Origin: Lysobacter arenosi | GTDB lineage: Bacteria; Pseudomonadota; Gammaproteobacteria; Xanthomonadales; Xanthomonadaceae | Length of the DNA stretch: 64,000 nucleotides | Reading direction: 5' to 3' | Assembly (NCBI RefSeq): GCF_016613475.2 | Contig: NZ_CP071517.1 | Span: 2,356,001 to 2,420,000 of the forward strand | Shown here: piece by piece, positions 47,619 through 57,297 of the stretch | Layout of the letters: the number at the start of each line of letters is the position of its first letter | How positions within the stretch are numbered: position 1 is the stretch's first letter | Made by a program: the position numbers and the translations under genes | Notes under the pieces: generated by a model | Seen by the model: the letters and a program-made list of their open reading frames with translations, nothing else | The model's database searches: none | What the model was told of the DNA's origin: nothing

Positions 47619-47621
47619 CTA
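47619..47621 (-). other. In-frame TAG that splits the large autotransporter
   Basis: The minus strand reads ...GCC GCC ACC TAG GCA TTC GAC CTG..., so GFAAT-stop-AFDLQIAQ. The frame stays open on both sides for more than a thousand codons in total, and CAG (Gln) in place of TAG would give an ordinary Ig-domain strand. Confidence 0.9.
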
Positions 47622-50600
47622 GGTGGCGGCAAAGCCGTTGGCATCGTGTGCTTCAACGGTGAACGCGTATTGCCCCGCTTGCTCGGGCACACCGGACACA
47701 CGGCCCGCGGCATCCAGGCTCAGCCCGGCAGGAAGCGCGCCTGCAATCACGGCGAAGGTGTACGGCGCCGTTCCGCCGGAGACGTCGAGCGCCTGGTCGT
47801 AGGCGGCCCGGTGGGTGGCATCAGGCATGGCGCTGAGCGCGAACACCAGTTGCGGCGCGGCGATCACCAGCGTGTAGACACGTTGATCCGAGAACGGCCC
47901 GGTGCCCGTGCTGCTGTCGCTAACTTGTACCGTCAGGTCGAAACTGCCGGCCACCGTCGGTGTGCCCGACAGCTCACCGTTGCCGGCGAGCACCAGTCCA
48001 GCCGGCAGGTTCGCCGACACCACCTGGAAGCTATACGGCGCCGAACCACCGCTGGCATGGAGCTGATGGTGGTACGCGGAGCCGCCCGTCGCACCCGGCA
48101 TCGCGGACGCATCCAATGCCACCGCCGCATTGGCCACGGTGATGCTGACGGAGGCCGGCGCAGTCGTGCTGTAGGCGTCGGTGGCGGTGTAGCTGAAGCT
48201 GTCCGGGCCCGCATAACCGGGATTGGGCCGGTACGTGATCGAGGTGCCGCTGGCAACGGCGGTGCCGTGTGCGGGCGCACCGGCAACAGCCACCGCGTTC
48301 GCATTGCCGACGATGTTCAACGTGATTGCGGTGGCGTTGGCCGCGTACGGAATGTTCGCGCTGACTGGCGACGCCACCAGTGCCGGCACGGGCGTGACCG
48401 CGTTGGACGGGGCCGAGGGCACACCGGTACCGGCCGCATTGGTGGCCGTCACGGTGAAGGTATAGGTCACTCCGTTGACCAGGTTCGTCATCGTGAGCGG
48501 CGAAGCGGCACCCGTGGCGGTGACCCCGCCCGGACTGGAGGTCACCGTGTAGCCGGTGATCGCGGCGCCGCCGACAAAGGCCGGTGCGGTGAAGGCAATG
48601 TTCGCCTGGGCATTGCCGGCGCTTGCGCTGACCGCGGTCGGCGCCCCGGGCGCCACTGCGCTGACGGTGAACGATCGCGACACTTGCGGCGCCGGCAGGT
48701 AGCTGCTGTTGCCACCCTGATCAGCGTTGATCGTGCACCTACCCGCCGTCACGAAGGTGAGCACACCGACGGGAGTGATGGTGCACACGCCGGTCGTCGA
48801 AGAGCTGAGGGTCGGCGTCAGCCCCGACGTTGCGGTGGCCGTCACCACGGGTGACGTACCGAAGTTATGCGGGCCCGGATTGTTGAACGTGATGAGCTGC
48901 GGCGCTGCCGGCATCACCGAATTGCTGGCCGCCGATGCGCTGCCGGTACCGGCCATGTTGGTCGCGGTGACGGTGAAGGTGTAAGCCTCGCCATTGGTCA
49001 GCCCGGTCACGGTGATCGGGGAGGCGGCACCTGTAGCGGTGGCCCCGCCGGGGCTGGCCGTCGCCGTGTACTGGGTGATCGCAGCGCCACCCGTCGATGC
49101 GGGCGCGGTGAACGTCACCGTGGCCTGGGTGTCGCCGGCCGTCGCGGTGCCGATGGTCGGCGCCGACGGAACCACACTGTTGACGGTGAAGGAACGCGTG
49201 ATCGTCGACGCCGCATCGACCGTGCTGTTGCCTGCCTGGTCGGCGTCGATGGTGCACGTGCCGGCCGTGACGAAAGTCAGCACGCCATTGGAAGTAACCG
49301 TGCAGACACCGGTCGTCGAGGAGCTGAAGGTCGGCGCAAGGCCGGACGTTGCCGAGGCCGTCAAGGTGGGCGACGTGCCGAAGTTCTGCGCACCGGGGTT
49401 GGCGAAGGTGATCGACTGGCTCGCCTTTGGCGTGACCGGGTTGGACGCCGCCGAGGACACACTGGTGCCGATGGCATTAGTCGCCGTGACGGTAAAGGTG
49501 TAAGCCGTGCCGTTGCTCAGGCCCGTCACCGTGGCAGTGCAGGCCGCAGGCCCTGCGCAGGTTCCGAATGCGCCACCGGGACTGGCCGTCGCGGTGTAGG
49601 TGGTGATCGCGGACCCGCCATTGCTGGCAGGCGCGGTGAACGTGATGGACGCCTGCGCGTCGCCTGTCGTCGCGGTACCGATCGTCGGCGCGCCTGGCGC
49701 AACGGGAATCACCACGGTATGGACCGAACCGCCGTTGAAGCCGGCCTGGGCATTGCCCGCGTCGTCGGTGATGTCGGTGGCGGCATTGAGGTCCAGCCTG
49801 AGCGAGCCGTTACCGGTGATGCCGACGATGTTGACGTTGACGCTGGCACCGCCGGCGGCGGAAACGCTGTCGATGCTGGCCGACGCAGTGCCGGTGCCCA
49901 CCAGGGTGAAATCATCGGTGGAGACATTGCCGACCGGCTCGCTGAAGGCAACGGTGAACGCAATGCTCGTGGCGCCCGCAGTCGGCGTGCCGTTCACCGC
50001 GATGCTGCTTGCGGTGGGACGAATGTTGTCCACCGTGGCATTGCTGGAATCGGACGTCGTGGTCGCATTGCCGGCGTTGTCGGTCGCGGTGACCGATACA
50101 TTGCGGCTGGCGTTGTCGATTGACCCGGCAGTGATGGTGTAGGTGGCGGTCCAGGTGCCGCTGCTGTTGGTCGCCGCAACCGCCGCGCCGCCGCCGAACT
50201 GCGCGAAGTTGACCGTTACCGAACTGATCGAGTCGCTATTGTTGTCGCCACCGGCCGTGTTGTTCCAGGTAGCGGTGACCGTGTCGCCGATCTTGTAGGC
50301 GCCTGCGGTACCGGAGGCACCGGAGACGGTGATGCGTCCGTCGCTGACCGTCGGCGCCACGCTGTCGACGGTGGCATTGGAGCTGTCGGCCCGGGTGGTC
50401 GATCCGGCCACGTTGGTCGCCGTCACGCTGACGTTGCGGTTCGCCGCATCGATGGCGCTCGCAGTGATCGTGTAGGTCGCGGTCCATGTCCCGGAACTCT
50501 CCGTCGCGGTCACTGCCGAACCACCGCCGAACTGGCTGAAGTCGACGGTGACGCCGGTCACGCCACCGTTGTTGTCGCCGCCGGCCGTGTTGTTCCAGGT

Positions 50601-51242
50601 GGCAGTGACGGTGTCGCCAATCTTGTACGCCCCGCCTGTTCCGCTCGCACCCGAGACGCTGATCCGACTGTCGCTGACCACCGGCGGTACCGGCGCTTCG
50701 CTGTCGCCGCTGATGTTGTCGAAGTTGGTCAGGAAGAAGTCGCTCGAGGTCAGCCGCACCTCGTCGACCAGCAGTCGGCCGAAGCTCAGGCTGACCGACG
50801 TTCCCGGGGCCACTGTCCGCGGCGTGCCCGTGGGGACGCCGTCACGGTAGGCCTGGACGGTCACCGACTCGCCCATCAGGACATCAACGAGGAGGCCTTG
50901 GAAAATGAAGTCGGCGCCATCGCTGCGGGCGATGGTGACCCTTTCGATACTGGCGTCGGGCGGCGCGGAGGAATTTGCCGACAGCATCGGGTTGCCGAGG
51001 TAGGTCGTGTCGTCCCACGCGAGGTCGCCGCTACCCGTGAAGGTGTATCGGAAGGAGGTTCCTCCCAGCACGCGGGTGACCGCGGTGGTTGGAGAGTCGA
51101 AGAACGGCGAGGTGAAGTCGTCGTTGAACGGGGCCGCTTGCGCCAATGGCGCGGCCGCGCACAGCAGCATGACCATCGACTGCGCAAAACGACGCCACGC
51201 GCGATGCGTGCTCAACGAAATTCCCACGATGTCCCCTTTCAT
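47619..51242 (-). CDS. Giant exported Ig/fibronectin-III repeat protein (N-terminal part of a split autotransporter)
   Basis: The segment has about 1207 residues with a signal peptide ending APLAQA. A beta-rich N-terminal domain (lectin-like) is followed by two tandem repeats of about 110 residues starting GRITVSGASGTAGAYKIGD and by three FN3-like units (ITFTAPASNGGSAITTYTAT type) alternating with Ig-like units (LTASATSGLAPTFSSSTTG type). Two putative Ig domains (SYTATDAYSTTAPASVSI; AMPDATHRAAYDQALDVSG) follow. It stops at the TAG at 47619, inside the last Ig domain. Such proteins are adhesins or surface-layer matrix proteins. Start: ATG 51242, or GTG 51227 behind AAAGGGGA. If the TAG is real the product lacks its membrane anchor. 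Confidence 0.8.
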   Translation of the reverse strand: MKGDIVGISLSTHRAWRRFAQSMVMLLCAAAPLAQAAPFNDDFTSPFFDSPTTAVTRVLGGTSFRYTFTGSGDLAWDDTTYLGNPMLSANSSAPPDASIERVTIARSDGADFIFQGLLVDVLMGESVTVQAYRDGVPTGTPRTVAPGTSVSLSFGRLLVDEVRLTSSDFFLTNFDNISGDSEAPVPPVVSDSRISVSGASGTGGAYKIGDTVTATWNNTAGGDNNGGVTGVTVDFSQFGGGSAVTATESSGTWTATYTITASAIDAANRNVSVTATNVAGSTTRADSSNATVDSVAPTVSDGRITVSGASGTAGAYKIGDTVTATWNNTAGGDNNSDSISSVTVNFAQFGGGAAVAATNSSGTWTATYTITAGSIDNASRNVSVTATDNAGNATTTSDSSNATVDNIRPTASSIAVNGTPTAGATSIAFTVAFSEPVGNVSTDDFTLVGTGTASASIDSVSAAGGASVNVNIVGITGNGSLRLDLNAATDITDDAGNAQAGFNGGSVHTVVIPVAPGAPTIGTATTGDAQASITFTAPASNGGSAITTYTATASPGGAFGTCAGPAACTATVTGLSNGTAYTFTVTATNAIGTSVSSAASNPVTPKASQSITFANPGAQNFGTSPTLTASATSGLAPTFSSSTTGVCTVTSNGVLTFVTAGTCTIDADQAGNSTVDAASTITRSFTVNSVVPSAPTIGTATAGDTQATVTFTAPASTGGAAITQYTATASPGGATATGAASPITVTGLTNGEAYTFTVTATNMAGTGSASAASNSVMPAAPQLITFNNPGPHNFGTSPVVTATATSGLTPTLSSSTTGVCTITPVGVLTFVTAGRCTINADQGGNSSYLPAPQVSRSFTVSAVAPGAPTAVSASAGNAQANIAFTAPAFVGGAAITGYTVTSSPGGVTATGAASPLTMTNLVNGVTYTFTVTATNAAGTGVPSAPSNAVTPVPALVASPVSANIPYAANATAITLNIVGNANAVAVAGAPAHGTAVASGTSITYRPNPGYAGPDSFSYTATDAYSTTAPASVSITVANAAVALDASAMPGATGGSAYHHQLHASGGSAPYSFQVVSANLPAGLVLAGNGELSGTPTVAGSFDLTVQVSDSSTGTGPFSDQRVYTLVIAAPQLVFALSAMPDATHRAAYDQALDVSGGTAPYTFAVIAGALPAGLSLDAAGRVSGVPEQAGQYAFTVEAHDANGFAAT

Positions 51243-51521
51243 CCTGATGGTCGCGGGGGCATGCAGAGTGCTCGCCACGCGCACGAAAACGACGTCGCCG
51301 CTTCACTGCGGCAACGCAACCTGCAATACGTCGGAAATCCCCTGTCGCCCCCCGCCGTCAGAAGTGGGGAGGGCCTTCGCAAACGGTCCCTGCCAATAGC
51401 CGGGCCTGATGCGAGTCGCGGGAGTCTATCACTGTTATCTCGTGATGAACGTCTCGTTCAGCACTGGACACGAATGGCACAGCCGAGGGTTCCCGGGCCG
51501 GCAATATGCATTACCATCGCG

Positions 51522-51650
51522 GTCACGAAGGGGAGTAGCTCCCAATGCTGTCACCGTCATTACGGGATTCGTCCCCGGTGCAGCAGCAGGTCGCCTGAGG
51601 CGGCCTGCGAGCAAGACCTTCGCCGTTCCACGGCGAAGGTGCGTCCATCG
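51522..51650 (+). ncRNA. yybP-ykoY manganese riboswitch ahead of the TerC gene
   Basis: The leader contains the conserved GGGGAGTAGCTCCC segment (51530-51543) and, about 80 bases later, GAGCAAGACCTTCGCC with a CGGCGAAGGTGCGT partner, the two halves of the Mn2+-binding core of this riboswitch class. Its position 45-170 bases before a TerC/Alx-family gene is exactly that of the alx riboswitch in enterobacteria. Mn2+ binding would be expected to raise expression of the exporter. Confidence 0.87.
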
Positions 51651-51695
51651 GATACGCAGTCGTCGTGGCACCCCTGCCCTTCCGACGAGCTCCCA

Positions 51696-52463
51696 ATGGA
51701 CGTACTGCTGAACCCCGAAATCTGGATTGCACTGGCGACGCTGACCGCGCTCGAGCTCGTGCTCGGCATCGACAACATCATCTTCATCTCGATCCTGGCC
51801 GGCAAACTGCCGCCGGAGCAGCGCAACAAGGCCCGCCGACTGGGCATCACCCTGGCTGCGGTGACACGACTGGGCCTGCTGCTGGCCATTGCCTGGATCG
51901 TCAGCCTGACCGCACCGCTGTTCTCGGTGCTGGGCAATGAGTTCTCCTGGCGCGACCTCATCCTCATCGGCGGCGGCCTGTTCCTGATCGGCAAGGCCAC
52001 CCATGAGATCCACCAGAAACTGGAAGGCGCCAGCGAGCATGTCAGCGTCGGCGCGGCGACGGCGACTTTCGCCAGCATCATCGCCCAGATCATGGTGCTC
52101 GACATCGTGTTCTCGCTGGACTCGATCATCACCGCCGTGGGCATGGTCGACGAGCGCTGGGTGATGGTCACCGCGATCCTGATCTCGATCGTCTTCATGC
52201 TGATGTTCGCCCGACCGATCGGCGATTTCGTCGAGCGCCACCCGACCGTGAAGATCCTGGCGCTGAGCTTCCTGATCATGATCGGCCTGGTGCTGATCGC
52301 CGATGGCTTCGGCCAGCACATCTCGAAGGGCTACATCTACGCGGCGATGGCTTTCTCGGTGTTCGTCGAGATGATCAACCTTTGGATCCGCAAGCGCGAA
52401 CAATCCAAGGTCGCGCCGGTGAAGCTGCACGAGCGGTTCACGGACGACGCACCGTCGGCGTGA
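51696..52463 (+). CDS. TerC/Alx-family integral membrane protein, predicted Mn2+ exporter
   Basis: The protein has 255 residues and about seven membrane helices. The family signature ELVLGIDNIIFISIL is in helix 1 and its inverted counterpart IVFSLDSIITAVGM in helix 5; both hold the conserved Asp in the membrane. TerC/Alx proteins export manganese. The ATG at 51696 follows the riboswitch. The frame is open upstream to 50.9 kb but that part has the riboswitch and the promoter of the divergent autotransporter, so it is not coding. Confidence 0.92.
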   Translation: MDVLLNPEIWIALATLTALELVLGIDNIIFISILAGKLPPEQRNKARRLGITLAAVTRLGLLLAIAWIVSLTAPLFSVLGNEFSWRDLILIGGGLFLIGKATHEIHQKLEGASEHVSVGAATATFASIIAQIMVLDIVFSLDSIITAVGMVDERWVMVTAILISIVFMLMFARPIGDFVERHPTVKILALSFLIMIGLVLIADGFGQHISKGYIYAAMAFSVFVEMINLWIRKREQSKVAPVKLHERFTDDAPSA

Positions 52464-52475
52464 TGTCCTGATGCG

Positions 52476-52505
52476 GAAGCGGCCGGCCTTCGGGTCGGCC
52501 GCTTC
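52476..52505. terminator. Bidirectional terminator hairpin between terC-like gene and MFS gene
   Basis: GAAGCGGCCGGCC and GGTCGGCCGCTTC pair over 13 bp (one G-T wobble) around a TTCG tetraloop. It is 12 bases after the TerC stop and touches the stop of the convergent MFS gene. Confidence 0.75.
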
Positions 52506-53661
52506 AAACGTTCGGCTCGGCAGCGCGCGGCGACATCATCAGTCCCAGCGCGAACAGCGCACAGCAAACCGCAGCGAACCACGGCAAACCGTGCGCGGAG
52601 ATTTCCAGCGCCAGGCCCGCGCCCAGCGGCCCCAGCAGCGCGCCTGCACCCCAGGCCACCGACATGGCGCCATACACGGCAACCAGTTCGCTGCCATGGA
52701 ACTGCGTGCCGACCTCGGTGACGATCAGGGTGTAGATGCCGACGAATGCGCCACCCCAGACGAACAGCAATCCGTAGGCGAGCGGCGCGCTGGCCATCAC
52801 CCATGGCCACAAGCAGGCGCCTGCGGCCGACAGCACGCTGAGCAGCAGGATCAGCGGCCGCCGCGGGAAGCGGTCGCCGAGCCAGCCGATCGGTAGCTGC
52901 AGCACGATCGCGCCGAGCATCAACGTCGAGATCAGCAAACTGGCCGATGCCGGCGACCAGCCCTGTTGCACGGCATAGATCGGCAGCATCGACAGGCCGG
53001 CAGCCTCCAGCGCGGCATTGAGCGCGGTGCCGGCCATCGCCAGCGGCGCGGCGGCGGCCAGTGCCAGCAGACCGCGGGAATCGCCACTTCCGGTGACAGC
53101 GCGCGGTCGTGCGCGTCCGGCGGCGAGCACGCCCAACGCGATCAGCGGCAGGACACCGCCGACCGCATACGTCACCCAGCTGTGCGTGCCCAGCACGCTG
53201 AGGATCGCCGGACCGATCGCGAATCCCGCCGACAGGCTGGCGGTGTAGACGGCGATGTTGGTCGAGCGTCGGGCTTCCTCGCTGGAGTTGCTGACCCAGG
53301 TTTCGGTCAGCACCATCACCGTCTCGGAGCCGACGCCGAGCAGGAACCTCAGCACGAACCACACGCCGATCCACGGCAGCAGCCAGAACAACGGCAGCGT
53401 CAGCGCCACAACGAGCAGGCCGAACACCAGCAACGGCCAGCTGCCCCAGCGGGTGATCGACCCGGGCAAGCGCGGCGCCATGGCGAGAACGCCCAGCGCA
53501 TACATCGCCGCGTTGGCGCCGATCACCGACTCGGTGATGCCGCGCTCATGCAATGCCAGCGAGATCAGCGGCGCACTCAGGCCATACGCGAGGCCGAACA
53601 CCGCAGCGGCGGCGTGCACGGGCAGCAGGGCCGTGACGCTGCCGCGGGTCGTGGCTGACAT
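52504..53661 (-). CDS. MFS transporter, YcaD/UMF-like
   Basis: The protein has 385 residues with 12 membrane helices. It has the MFS loop-2/3 pattern only weakly (RLPGSITRWGSW) but a clear second-half motif IGWLGDRFPRRPLILLLS. Single-domain proteins of this type (E. coli YcaD-like) have unknown substrates. The ATG at 53661 shares its A with the TGA of the upstream gene, so the two are translationally coupled. Confidence 0.78.
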   Translation of the reverse strand: MSATTRGSVTALLPVHAAAAVFGLAYGLSAPLISLALHERGITESVIGANAAMYALGVLAMAPRLPGSITRWGSWPLLVFGLLVVALTLPLFWLLPWIGVWFVLRFLLGVGSETVMVLTETWVSNSSEEARRSTNIAVYTASLSAGFAIGPAILSVLGTHSWVTYAVGGVLPLIALGVLAAGRARPRAVTGSGDSRGLLALAAAAPLAMAGTALNAALEAAGLSMLPIYAVQQGWSPASASLLISTLMLGAIVLQLPIGWLGDRFPRRPLILLLSVLSAAGACLWPWVMASAPLAYGLLFVWGGAFVGIYTLIVTEVGTQFHGSELVAVYGAMSVAWGAGALLGPLGAGLALEISAHGLPWFAAVCCALFALGLMMSPRAAEPNV

Positions 53662-54965
53662 CAGGCCGTTTCCCGGTTGGCGGCGATGCCGTGGTTGGCG
53701 CGCTGGCGCGAATACCCCTCGCCAACGATCACCCGCAGCAATCGCGCATAGTCCAGCACCAGGCCCGGCGTCCATGCCATCGTCGCGCCGCGCCGGCGCA
53801 GGATGGCTGCCGTCCATACATTGGCATCGCACAGCAGGCGAAGGAGCGTCAGCATCGGCCGGGAACTGGCCAGCGTGCCTTCCAGTGCCGACTCGATCGC
53901 CAACGCAGTCACCGTCGAGCAGCTGCGGCTGGTGAGGTTGTAGGTGGCGTCGACGCGGTAGTTCGCCCAGAACTGCTCCAGCGCGCCGGCGTTGTAGTAC
54001 TTGAAGTGGACCTGCTGGTCGGCCTCGCACCATTGGCCGACCTCGAAGGCATGGTCGGGCTGCCAGCGGCCCGCGATGTCGTTCTCCGGACCGGCGCGCA
54101 GCAACGCGGCGAAATCATCGGGGGCATGGTCGATCTCCACTGCCGGGTAGTGGCTGATATAGAGGTCGGGCAATCGCTCCAGCGCCGAGTGGCCCGTGGA
54201 GATCACGCCGTTCGCATCGACCGCGGCGATGTAGCGGTCGACCAGTAGTCGTCTTTGCGGATGTTCGGCCGATCCCACCGGCGTCCACACGTACAGCGTC
54301 ATCGGCGCATCATGCACGGCCGGCCGGCTGTCGATCACCACCGGCGTGGCGGTGGCGTTGTACCAGCTGCGTGCCGAGAAGATCGGCAGCGAGGTGATCG
54401 ACCGGCCTTGCGGCAAGCTGCGGATCTGCAACGCCAGGATGATCGCGCTCCAGCCCGACACCGCCAGGATCACGGCGAACACCATCGGCACGGTGTAGTG
54501 GTGATGCAGCGGCCAGTTGCTGCCGATGGCGACGGCGGCGAACAGTTCGACCAGACCGGCGACCATGGCGATGCGCCAGTGCGGGAAGCGCACGACCCAG
54601 GCCGAAGCGACGCGCAGCGCGCCATCGGCGAGGAAGGCGGTGGCGAACAGAACGCGATCGGGCAGGCCATTGTCCAGGCTCAGCGGCAGCGCGATCATCA
54701 CCCCGAGCAGCAGCAGTATCAGCCCGCGCACGTAGAGCAGCTGCCGCACCCGCGGTGGTTTGCCCGTGGCCCGCAGCAACGCCGTCAGGCCCTGCAACAC
54801 CAGCAACAGACCGAGCGCATCGACGGTGTAGAACAGCTCGCCGTCGGTGGCATCGAGCACCAGCCACAAGGCCAATGCGATCCCCAGCAGGCCGTACAGG
54901 CACAGCAGCCACCAGCGATGGCGTATCGAATCGGCTCCCAGCAACAGCATCGCCAAACGCACCAT
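53661..54965 (-). CDS. HdeD/DUF308 membrane domain fused to a permuted papain-like cysteine peptidase domain
   Basis: The protein has 434 residues. Residues 18-185 form six or more membrane helices like HdeD. The C-terminal half (about 220-434) has His259 in STGHSALERL and, 90 residues later, Cys349 in SRSCSTVTALAIES; His before Cys is the order of circularly permuted NlpC/P60-type enzymes. It may cut amide or ester bonds in the periplasm. The assignment of the second domain is by motif only. It overlaps the MFS gene by one base. Confidence 0.68.
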   Translation of the reverse strand: MVRLAMLLLGADSIRHRWWLLCLYGLLGIALALWLVLDATDGELFYTVDALGLLLVLQGLTALLRATGKPPRVRQLLYVRGLILLLLGVMIALPLSLDNGLPDRVLFATAFLADGALRVASAWVVRFPHWRIAMVAGLVELFAAVAIGSNWPLHHHYTVPMVFAVILAVSGWSAIILALQIRSLPQGRSITSLPIFSARSWYNATATPVVIDSRPAVHDAPMTLYVWTPVGSAEHPQRRLLVDRYIAAVDANGVISTGHSALERLPDLYISHYPAVEIDHAPDDFAALLRAGPENDIAGRWQPDHAFEVGQWCEADQQVHFKYYNAGALEQFWANYRVDATYNLTSRSCSTVTALAIESALEGTLASSRPMLTLLRLLCDANVWTAAILRRRGATMAWTPGLVLDYARLLRVIVGEGYSRQRANHGIAANRETA

Positions 54966-55054
54966 GGGTTACCGCGCCTCGGGTATCGCCTCCAGCGAAT
55001 GGAACTACCGCTGGCGTTGGCATGCCGTGAGGGCTGGTGCGCGCCACGGCCACG

Positions 55055-55735
55055 CTACGAAACCGCAGCGGAAACCTTTTCCGTCGGCGCCTCCAGGCGC
55101 AGCACCAGGTAGCGCATGAAGAACTGCGTGATCGGCCCGACACACAGTGCGAACACGATGGTGCCGACGCCGGCGGTGCCGCCCAGCACCATGCCCATCG
55201 CGAGCACGACGATCTCGATGCTGGTGCGCACGCGCTGTATCGACCCACCCGTGCGGCGCGCGAATCCGGTCATCAGGCCGTCGCGCGGTCCGGGACCGAG
55301 CTGCGCACCCACGTAGAGCGCCGTGGCGATCGCACACACCACCACGCCACCGACCAGGCAGAGCCAACGCAGCGGCAACGACTCGGGCGTATCGAGCATC
55401 CAAAGATTGGCGTCGGTGAACGGCCCCAGCAGCAGCGTGTTGGCGAGGGTGCCCAGCCCGGGCATCTGCCGCAGCGGGATCCACAACAGCAACACCGCCA
55501 CCGCGACCAGGATCATGATCACGCCGAGCGACAGCGGCAGGTGCAACGACGCGCCCTGGTGGAATACCACCCATGGCGAGCCGCCGAGCCCGCTTTCCAT
55601 CAACAGCGCGTTGGAGACGCCGTACAGCCACAGGCCGGCCAGCAGGCGCACGAGCCGTTCGGGCAGGCGGCCGGCCCGGAGCTGGGCGAGCGGGCCGAGA
55701 TTGGCCAGTCCAAGGGGGGAGGTGTCGGGATTCAT
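55055..55735 (-). CDS. YczE/YitT-family membrane protein
   Basis: The protein has 226 residues and five or six membrane helices. LYVGAQLGPGPRDGLMTGFARRTG is the recognisable family core (quoted in part) with its Gly-Pro-Arg-Asp-Gly loop. The function is unknown. It is divergent from a MocR-type regulator with 60 bases between the starts, the classic yczE/yczR arrangement. Confidence 0.83.
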   Translation of the reverse strand: MNPDTSPLGLANLGPLAQLRAGRLPERLVRLLAGLWLYGVSNALLMESGLGGSPWVVFHQGASLHLPLSLGVIMILVAVAVLLLWIPLRQMPGLGTLANTLLLGPFTDANLWMLDTPESLPLRWLCLVGGVVVCAIATALYVGAQLGPGPRDGLMTGFARRTGGSIQRVRTSIEIVVLAMGMVLGGTAGVGTIVFALCVGPITQFFMRYLVLRLEAPTEKVSAAVS

Positions 55736-55795
55736 GGGGCCAGTATCTGGACGATTGGCACTTCCACGTAGAGCCACTTTCGCCATAGTGGCCTC

Positions 55796-57247
55796 ATGAA
55801 CCGGTCCCTGACCCCCGAGCACCTGGCCACTTTGATCGGCCAGTTCCCGCGCAAGCCGGCCTACCGCGGGCTGCGCCAGGTCCTGCAGGAACTCATCGGC
55901 GACGGCCGCATTCCCCTCGGCACCCGCCTGCCCAGCGAGCGGGCGGTGTCGCAGGCGCTCGCGGTCTCGCGCAATACGGTCACCCGCGCCTATGTGGACC
56001 TGGTCGCCGCCGGTTTCGCGACCACGCGCCAGGGTGCGGGCACGTTCGCCGCCGTTCCCGACGACCGTCGCCGCGCGCACGAACACTCGCTGCGCTCGCT
56101 CGCCAGCGCGCAGGCACTGGAAGGCGCCATCGATCTCAACTGCGCCGCCACGGCCGCGATTGCGGGCATTTCCTCCGCCTACGAACGCGCCCTCGAAAGG
56201 TTGCCCAGTCACCTTGGAAGCGACGGCCACCGCCCCACCGGCCTGCCGATGCTGCGCGCCCTGATCGCGCAGATGTACGCGCGGCGTGGATTGCCGACCG
56301 AGCCCGAACAGATCATGGTCACCTCCGGCGCGCTGGCAGGCACGGCCGTCGTCGCGCGCGCACTGTCGCGGCCCGGTGACCGGGTGATGATCGAATCGCC
56401 GGTCTACCCGAACGTCATCGAAGCACTGCGCCTGGGAGGCGCGCGCCTGGTTGCGTCACCCATGGGCGATGCGCTGGGCGAGGAAGGCTGGGACCTGGAG
56501 GGCATCGAGGCCACGCTGCGGCAGACGCGGCCGCTCCTGGCGTACACGATCCCCGACTTCCAGAATCCCACCGGCTTCCTGATGCGCGACGACCAGCGCG
56601 CGCGTTACGCCGCCGCGCTGCATGCCACGCGCACGACCGCGGTTGTCGACGAATCGCTGCAGGCCATCGCACTGGGCGACGTCCGCATGCCCCTGCCCTT
56701 CGCCGCGCACGCGCCGGGCGCCATCACCATCGGCAGTGTGTCGAAACTGCTCTGGAGCGGATTGCGCGTCGGATGGATCCGCGCGCCGCACGACCTGATC
56801 GATCGGCTCATCAAGGCCCGCTTGCAGTTCGACCTGGGCACGGCGCTGTTCGACCAGCTGGTGGTTACCGAACTGCTCGAAGACGATGACGTCATCGCAA
56901 CGCGGCGCGCGCAACTGCGCCAGCGTCGCGATGCCCTCGCCCACGCCATCGGCGAACGACTGCCGGACTGGCGTTTCCGGCTGCCCGAAGGCGGCATGAC
57001 GCTCTGGCTGCAGTTGCCCCATGGCAGCGCCACGCAACTGGCAGCGAACCTGGAGACCGTCGGCGTGCATGTCCCGCCCGGCCCGATGTTCAGCGTCGAA
57101 GGCGGCGCGGACCAATGGCTGCGCATCCCCTACGTGCGGCCGGAAGATGAATTGATCGAAGCCGTCCGGCGCATCGCCGATGTCTGGTCGCGGGCCCCGA
57201 GCCGGGCCTCGGGTCGTCGCGAAGGCTCGCGGGTGGTCATACTCTAG
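55796..57247 (+). CDS. MocR-type GntR/aminotransferase regulator (YczR-like)
   Basis: The protein has 483 residues. The GntR winged helix at about 20-85 (LPSERAVSQALAVSRNTVTRAY) is joined to a fold-type-I aminotransferase domain with the PLP lysine in SVSKLLWSGLRVGW and YTIPDFQNPTG. MocR proteins sense PLP or amino compounds. The divergent YczE gene is its likely target, as in Bacillus YczR. The 60-base gap should contain its operator but no clear direct repeats were picked out. Confidence 0.88.
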   Translation: MNRSLTPEHLATLIGQFPRKPAYRGLRQVLQELIGDGRIPLGTRLPSERAVSQALAVSRNTVTRAYVDLVAAGFATTRQGAGTFAAVPDDRRRAHEHSLRSLASAQALEGAIDLNCAATAAIAGISSAYERALERLPSHLGSDGHRPTGLPMLRALIAQMYARRGLPTEPEQIMVTSGALAGTAVVARALSRPGDRVMIESPVYPNVIEALRLGGARLVASPMGDALGEEGWDLEGIEATLRQTRPLLAYTIPDFQNPTGFLMRDDQRARYAAALHATRTTAVVDESLQAIALGDVRMPLPFAAHAPGAITIGSVSKLLWSGLRVGWIRAPHDLIDRLIKARLQFDLGTALFDQLVVTELLEDDDVIATRRAQLRQRRDALAHAIGERLPDWRFRLPEGGMTLWLQLPHGSATQLAANLETVGVHVPPGPMFSVEGGADQWLRIPYVRPEDELIEAVRRIADVWSRAPSRASGRREGSRVVIL

Positions 57248-57297
57248 AACGTGCTTCGCGGGACCTTTGCCATGAATCCGCAACCAGGCCATCCGGC

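Noticed and set aside
50898..51695. N-terminal extension of the TerC frame by 266 codons
   Set aside because: It covers the riboswitch and the 5' end of the divergent autotransporter; the family starts at MDVLLNPEIW.
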